A stretch of DNA of 64,000 nt. Source: Parelaphostrongylus tenuis (lineage: Eukaryota > Nematoda > Chromadorea > Rhabditida > Metastrongylidae). Where the stretch lies: positions 88,393-152,392 of the forward strand of contig JAHQIW010000428.1 in NCBI GenBank assembly GCA_019055375.1, in the 5' to 3' direction. This document shows positions 58,050-64,000 of this stretch, piece by piece. Every line of letters starts with the position of its first letter. The first letter of the stretch is position 1. Under the pieces are notes generated by a model. It saw nothing but the letters and a program-made list of their open reading frames with translations, had not been told where the DNA came from and ran no database searches. The translations under genes were made by a program, and so were the position numbers.

Positions 58050-59620
58050 CAGTAAGTATACTAGCGGAGTATTACAGGACAACCAATTCAATCCATGCCT
58101 TGATAATCCAACACATATCTTGAAATTAGCTATGAAAAATTTTTTCACAAAGCCTCCGTCTACCTTTTTCATCTCGCAAAATCGATTCAAGTACTAATCA
58201 AGATTATCTTCCTATGACTTCTGCTAAACAATCGACTCCATAACATTTTATGAACCTTTTAGAACATCATCTGATATGATGTAATATTACACTTCAATGT
58301 TATTTTATTAGAATTACGCTCGACCTCAGGTAACAAATTCAAACGGCTACAGTTTATCTAGAGGTAATGCGTTTCTTTATCTTGTTTCCATAGTAACTTC
58401 CACATGGCGACGCGAAAATACGGCAATTATGCTGAATCGGTTTGCTACTTGTTTGATTTCGTCAGTACGAAGCGAATTCCAGTAATTCTCCTATGAAACC
58501 CTCCAGCTCACCTTCCGCAGTAACCTGCACCACACATTATGCTCAGTCACAAGAGCAGACACCATGGGAAAATCAACAACTATGTGAGCATTCTATAAAT
58601 TACTACTGAATCCTATTATAGAACGTGCTAAAATAATAAAATAAAAGATTTACGATAAAGAAACGATCGATACATTTCTTCAAGGAATAACTATGGCTTT
58701 TAGCTGTCAGTTATTGATCAAAACCTTGTCACGTTGCCGTATATAAATTATTTAGACACGGCGATAGACGACCACACATGGAAATACACTCTCATCAAGT
58801 CAACGAGGTAACTTTTGGATACATTTTTGTTTAGAAATTACATTCCTCATTATTCTTCCACAACAATGACCCTGTCGTGTTACTGTTTCAACCGCTTAAG
58901 TACTACTTTGAATTTTCACGCGGCAGGCGGGAGGATCGCGCGGCGTTGTTACAATGACAGTGTGGTAGTTTTTTTGATGAAATTTGAATTTTTATCACCA
59001 ATATAGAGGGTTTTAACCGTCAGTATATGATTGAATATGATAAAAGAGACTTTAATAAGCATACTTATGTTGAAAAATGCCAAAACAATCACCAAACAAT
59101 GGATTTTTCATCAAAAACGGTACTCCACATTGCAGTACGACTACATTTTCTCGACAATTCGGAGTTTTTTATTATTATGGGATTATTTTTATTGAGACTT
59201 CTGTAGTGTTATGGAAAGTGCGCTGTTCTTTTGTATTATGGGTAATAACTTTCTATACTATATACCTATACTCTGCTGTGAAGATTATTCATAAGTGCAT
59301 TTTTCAAGAAAGAACATAAAGAGATGAATTCACACTTTAGCAAGGCCTTCTTCAGCTACAAACTAAATTTTCCGTATAGACTTTTTGTAGAAGTCGTTCA
59401 GTGCTGACAATTGTGCTGTCGGGAATATTTATCCAACACCGTCAAAAAAAATTTCGAGAAAGAGTTCAAAATGCGTATTTTTTCAGCTTTGTAGCCTTCA
59501 AAATAAGGAATTCTACAACAACTAAGTGTTTTCTTCACTAAAATACGTTTCTTCAAGTTCCGTTCCAATAATAATTTCATTTTCGTAGCGAAGTTTACTT
59601 AAGACTAGAAATTTAGGTAC
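58050..59620. other. Gene-free stretch searched for the missing dehydrogenase exons
   Basis: I looked on the minus strand for the NADP-binding region (GLAVMGQN, DGGNSEY, GVSGGEEG) and found no convincing exon, apart from the very weak 13-base candidate at 58505. Frames such as 59077-59319 are Phe/Ile/Tyr-rich and without motif. Confidence 0.4.
58505..58517 (-). CDS. Speculative 13-base microexon of 6-phosphogluconate dehydrogenase
   Basis: On the minus strand, GTGCAG precedes GTTACTGCGGAAG, followed by the donor GTGAGC. It ends in the phase needed by the exon at 56836 and would read VTAEG before ARYGP, where the family has SGGEEG. Only the last two residues agree, so this may be chance. Confidence 0.15.
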
Positions 59621-59626
59621 TTTTTC

Positions 59627-60373
59627 GTTAGACGGAATGGGATGAAAAACCAATCCGCTTCGCTGGACAGGAATTTTTCATAAGATTGTCAGTAATCATT
59701 CAAAAGTTTAAATCTCCGGATAGCGCGGTAGGTGACTTTTCAAAAAGACATATTTATAATGCTTCGGTCAAAGGAAAACATTTGCGTTCCACACACGCGT
59801 ATTTCTCGCAAGACAGAGCTCATTATTTGAACTGCTTAGTAAACTTAGTAATTATTCGATAGCGTAAGATCCAAAGATTCCAACGATATGTTTATTTTTT
59901 GCAGAGACCGTTTCACTGCAGTAGAGGAGAAAAAATAAGACTGATTCACATACATGAAAATGTGTTTTTTTGCTCATCTACGAGGGGGAATGGGGAGGGA
60001 AGAGGAGGAAGAGAAGGAGGGGGCAGGACTGGTGCCGTGGCTTCAACACGGTTACCAATCGATTGGCGCTTCGGCGGCTCGTATGGTATTGCGACTTTTG
60101 TTATTCAATTAAAGGAACTGTTTCACCGCTTTTGGAGAAACTCCAAATTAAACTTGTGACTAGAACATCAGAAGTTGATTTTGTCGTGGTCGATGTAAAC
60201 ATAATTTTATTCTGATTTTTACATCGTTATAAAACTGCCTTTTCGAAAAAACGTCCACGCATGGCGCTAGCTAAAGATTTAAGCTTTCGATTGATTACTT
60301 ATCAATTGCTAACACTTTTCTGAAAAGTTCTTGTCCAGCAAAATGGATCGGTTTTTAATCCCGTGCCATCTAA
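59627..60373. mobile_element. Foldback family D element, full length (747 bp)
   Basis: Begins GTTAGACGGAATGGGATGAA and ends with the inverse CCCGTGCCATCTAAC; AATCCGCTTCGCTGGACAGG mirrors TTGTCCAGCAAAATGGATCG. The centre has a purine-rich stretch (59988-60030) and ATCGATTGGCGCTTCGG, which resembles the core at 46540. Lies between the dehydrogenase and the phosphatase. Confidence 0.75.
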
Positions 60374-60764
60374 CGGATAAGAAGCAAACCAAAAAACATA
60401 CTGTAAGGTTGAAACAAGCTCTACAATACAAAAATGTACTTTTTTCATTAGTAAAACGTGAAGTAAAGGTCTCTTCACAAACCAATCTCAGTATCAAAAT
60501 CCGTATTTCTCAAGCTATCGAATGACTTTGAAAACATGGACCAAAAAGAAGATACAGTTATTACATAACAGTTGGAAATAAGTGACTCTCCGCAACAAAG
60601 TTTCCTCGATAAAACAAAAGATTTTCGACACATAACCATTCTTGATACTAAACAAACCTTCATAGCAGCCTCTTTTGCGATATTCCATCATTTGATGATG
60701 AAAATGCCCTCTCAAGACCTCAATATACCAAATTTCGCTTTTAGCTTCGTTTTCAGTTCTAAGT

Positions 60765-61081
60765 TAAGACATTGGCGCGATTACTGACAACGGCCCACTG
60801 CGAGACACCAAGCTCTTCAGCGAAATCACGAGTGCTCGATGAAAGCTCAGCATCCAAAGCGGCTTGCAAGCCACTTTCATCCGAAACAGATGGCCGGCCA
60901 GAAAGAGGCATGTCTTCAAGATCAAACTTGCCTTCCTTGAATAGCTTGAACCATCTGCTCACAGTCGATTTTGTCGCCTTACCTGCACCTTCACCCTCAT
61001 TAATCTCAACGACGGTATCGTTGAACCTTTTCTTCAATAACTGCATATCAACACACGCAAATCATACTTTTCAATAGGCAT
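60765..61081 (-). pseudogene. Mariner transposase N-terminal remnant
   Basis: Minus strand from ATG 61079-61081: MPIEKYDLRVLI, a one-base frameshift, then KKRFNDTVVEINEGEG, TKSTVSRWFKLFKEGKFDLE, LSGRPSVSDES and TRDFAEELGVSQWAV. These are the two helix-turn-helix units and the GRP linker of mariner transposase. The sequence becomes unrecognisable after that, so the catalytic domain is missing. It is clearly better preserved than the other mariner copies, hence younger or of another subfamily. Confidence 0.8.
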
Positions 61082-61772
61082 TTTGGAACTAAAATCATGA
61101 ACTAGATTAGCACTTACAAAACTATAGGTAAAAACGACACGCAGATGTCAAAAAATAATACGAGATTTTCCACAACTCCAAGCGTGACGTGGCAGACACT
61201 GGTGCATGCAGGTGTCACTTGAGACTCAAGCGGTTGAGAGATACTGTTGATTTGGCAATTATGTTGCGAATTCATGGACTCATCGAAGAAACTTCTTCCT
61301 AATGCTTTTCGAAATGAATGATTTTACATTGTCACAATTTTCAACTGGTTTTGGACTAGAACTTTCGAGAAAAAAGTGAAGCCTTAAGTTTTGAAATTTC
61401 TAACGTGCGGTACGGCAAATACAAACAAGAAAGATCACTTCCGTGACCTTGAAATATAAGCCTCAACTAAAACGTAAAAGGAAAAAAAGCATTATGGGCT
61501 TTAGAAAGATAGAATCTCATATCCGTTAGAATAAGAAAACTGACATACGTTGCGAAAGATCTGTGAAGTGTGATTTTGCTTAATCCAATCGGAAAAATTC
61601 GTTGAGAAATAATAGCTTGATTGAGAAATAAAACTTTCAATCACCCCCATATAATTCATACGTTTCATATGTGATGGATGGTGTTGAATTTGATTCCACT
61701 CGAAAACACACCTTATTAACATGCATCATTTAATAAGTTTAGTTCAAGAAGCTAATCGTCTTGAAGTTATAG

Positions 61773-63611
61773 TGGTGCTGTGTTTGGTTTTGGCAACGTT
61801 CCCATTCCGACAGAGGATAGTATTGCTAAACTCGTCAACCGAAGGCTAAGCATTCGTGCTATCACTTGGAATATCAACGAAAAGGTGGCATTTTTCGTCA
61901 TTGGTCTATTTTGAACGAAGATACTTTCATTGCGTTGGATCGATTCCTTATTGGAGACAAACTGACATGATTACAGCAAGCACTGACAATTTTTCGAAAC
62001 GTTTGTTAGGGTTGGAAATAACGCAATGGCCGCAACCACGCCTAAGTCTCTTGCCGCATGTAATATTGTCCAAAAATCGCTTCCAGATTAAGATCCTGTA
62101 CTGTGATATAGATTTTATCAATATGATAAGAATTATTTCACGATTAGAAAACATTTATGGGCCAGAAAAAACGTTAGAAAATTAAAGTTTCATACGACTC
62201 ACGTTGGACAATGTGAGCATGAGTTACAATGGCTTCTGCCGACACGAATGTGCTAGAGCATCAGTTGTGGTATAAAAGGAGAAAACATATTGAGAACAAT
62301 GGCGAGTAAGCCATAACCTGTAGATCTACACCTTTTGAAGAACACACTATGACTTCATTGTATGTAATTATTTCCAGCCCGTTAAAATTCTTGGTCTTCT
62401 TGCTGATCATCTCAAACATATCTCAGGACGCCTTGAAGACATCGTCATGATAGCCCTACAAGAGATACCTCCATCGGCGACGTCAGTTGCTTGTGTCGTT
62501 TCCTAATTTATCATTAAAGATCTGGTACATTTTAATGCGTGAAAATTCAACAACAAAGTATTTAATCTTCTACCATGAGGTCAGTGAAAAAAACTAAAAG
62601 TTGTGCGACTATATAGGCTTCCGAAGTCTGTCATTTTGAATTACATCACCTGTCATCAGTCATAACATCTTCTTGTCAACAATGTGGATTTTAACAAACA
62701 TGGCCTCAATTTGCAACGTTGCATAGAATAACGGCCAATGAAACTGTGATATTTATGAACGAAAGTGAGAATACAATATGAGAGAATTACAAATTCCAGG
62801 ACCTTTCACGAAAATGCTCTAGCCATTTTATCCAAACCTCTACACCAAACCCATGTCACCTACATCTCATATCGGTCGTGGAGTCAAATGGTGCTTGTGT
62901 TCATGAGAAAATCTCATACACGATTCACAACAGGTCAGTCGAGAGATTGTCAACCGTCTGCGTCCAGGAACCAAAGGAAACGTCTCGATTATCAGTAATG
63001 CAATCTTTCGACCATGAACGGAAGTTGAACGCGCGTTTCAATCACACCAGGGGCGCATGCTACCACTATACTACCAACGCTAGCCATTATTCCTTCGGTG
63101 TGTATTATCGTAACAGTCAACAATTAATCTTCAATAATCTTTAATGGGTTTAAGCCTAATAAGCACGCAAGTTCAACTTCCGCCATAGTCGCATATTTTG
63201 CACACCAGTTATTATTTGATAAGTTTATTTGAAACGTCATGATACTGCTAAGAAGCAGTAAAAGAAATCAAATAGATTGTCATTAATGCACAGGAGTGAT
63301 GTTCACCAACTTATCGTTTAATTTTCTAGAATATTTCTTTTGTAGTCTTAAGAAGCAACAGTGTAGAATTGTTGGAAATTTTCCTTGCAGATGAACATCT
63401 ATGCTACAATTCAGCCCTCTAATTGACAAAATATATGTGATAATTCTTCAAAGTTCATTCCACATGTCATACAATGAAACAGTTACAGAACCCATGATAA
63501 AGTTTGTGCCATGCAGTGCTGTGACAAGACCTGTCAGGACGAAGGGCGCTATTGGTGTTTGTCTTCGCATTTATCAACGATGGACTGTCATTATAGCTTG
63601 TCATCTGACAC
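61773..63611 (+). CDS. inpp-1: Inositol polyphosphate 5-phosphatase, partial (start of the catalytic domain)
   Basis: Mg-dependent phosphatase that removes the 5-phosphate from inositol phosphates and phosphoinositides. Exons: 61773-61884 (FGNVPIPTEDSIAKLVNRR, then SIRAITWNINEK, the TWN start of the catalytic domain with the metal-binding Asn), 62378-62481 (VKILGLLADHLKHISGRLED, IVMIALQEIPP, the LQE motif with the metal-binding Glu), 63415-63611 (IIQSS-like VIILQSSFHM, then RTKGAIGVCLRI and the IACHL segment with the catalytic-site His). Phases fit: AAG|CCC, and AC|C at the second junction with donor GTCAGT; the third exon ends at GTAAGT. An exon may be missing between 62481 and 63415. The N-terminal part lies upstream unseen, and the catalytic GDxN and SDH motifs must lie beyond 64000. 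The symbol rests on family and location beside 6-phosphogluconate dehydrogenase, as in C. elegans. Confidence 0.85.
63005..63090 (-). repeat. tRNA-like element copy in a phosphatase intron
   Basis: Minus strand: GTTGGTAGTATAGTGGTAGC (box A), ATTGAAACGCGCGTTCAACTT (box B, one change). Matches the copies at 20738, 25071 and 57910. Flanking inverted repeats are not clear. Confidence 0.55.
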
Positions 63612-64000
63612 GTAAGTGTCATATCAAACAATCGAATATTTTTTACTTCTACACCCACTTTCTTTCTAGAATATTACACCCCTAAATTCTTGATAGTTCC
63701 ACCCCTCTTAAAGAATAAGTGATAACACTTTTTAAGTTTCACCTTACACTTCTTACAATCAACTTGTCGAATCGACACTAACGAGACAGACCTAATACGT
63801 CTGCACTCGCGACTTACGTCACGTTTTCGTTAAGTATTTCACAGCAAAAACGTAGGTGTGATTCTACATTGATTACGTATCATTCCTAGAGTGATACGAG
63901 CAAATCAAACTACATCACATTCATCGGATACATCCAAATTAACACGTACAAAGTCCCAATCACTCAGAAATCCGTGCATGATTCTGATTAAAAATCTGAG

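Noticed and set aside
62765..63144. Open frames between phosphatase exons
   Set aside because: They overlap a minus-strand tRNA-like repeat and do not supply the missing segment of the phosphatase domain.

Overview
This looks like a piece of a parasitic nematode chromosome, most likely a strongylid such as a hookworm. The reasons are short exons split by AT-rich introns of 50 bp to several kb, TTTTCAG-type splice acceptors, two animal SWEET sugar-transporter genes, and a dense load of nematode-type repeats (mariner, RTE LINE, Penelope-like elements, tRNA-headed SINEs, foldback MITEs). Nothing bacterial is present: no operons, no CRISPR array, no prokaryotic RNA genes.

Only four host genes can be supported, all from exon-by-exon translation with matching splice phases. 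(1) A SWEET transporter copy on the + strand, exons 380-503, 2202-2348, 2420-2539 and 4799-4934 with a probable last exon at 6689; its 5' end lies before the window. (2) A nearly complete second SWEET gene on the + strand, 32373-37168, with a candidate spliced-leader acceptor just before its start codon. (3) 6-phosphogluconate dehydrogenase on the - strand, nine phase-compatible exons from 56836 down to a stop at 44196; the N-terminal NADP-binding exons could not be found. (4) The beginning of the catalytic domain of an inositol polyphosphate 5-phosphatase on the + strand, exons 61773-61884, 62378-62481 and 63415-63611, running off the right edge. From memory, the C. elegans homologues of genes 3 and 4 (T25B9.9 and T25B9.10/inpp-1) are also neighbours, so this may be old conserved linkage.

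Layout: 1-7000 SWEET copy A with decayed mariner and LINE debris in its introns; 7000-32000 about 25 kb of gene-poor, repeat-rich DNA (mariner, RTE, Penelope, SINE, a 635 bp inverted repeat); 32300-37200 SWEET copy B with a Penelope fragment in its largest located intron; 37200-44100 gene-poor, with a 576 bp palindromic element; 44196-56836 the dehydrogenase, whose introns are packed with foldback elements, SINEs and one RTE 3' end; 57100-61100 mariner and foldback elements; 61700-64000 the phosphatase.

No exciting undescribed gene system is visible. The most original signal is a family of small inverted-repeat elements that carry tRNA-like (pol III box A/box B) sequences, in two cases one in each arm. 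Most open reading frames of 60-100 codons in the window are chance frames in AT-rich DNA and are not annotated.
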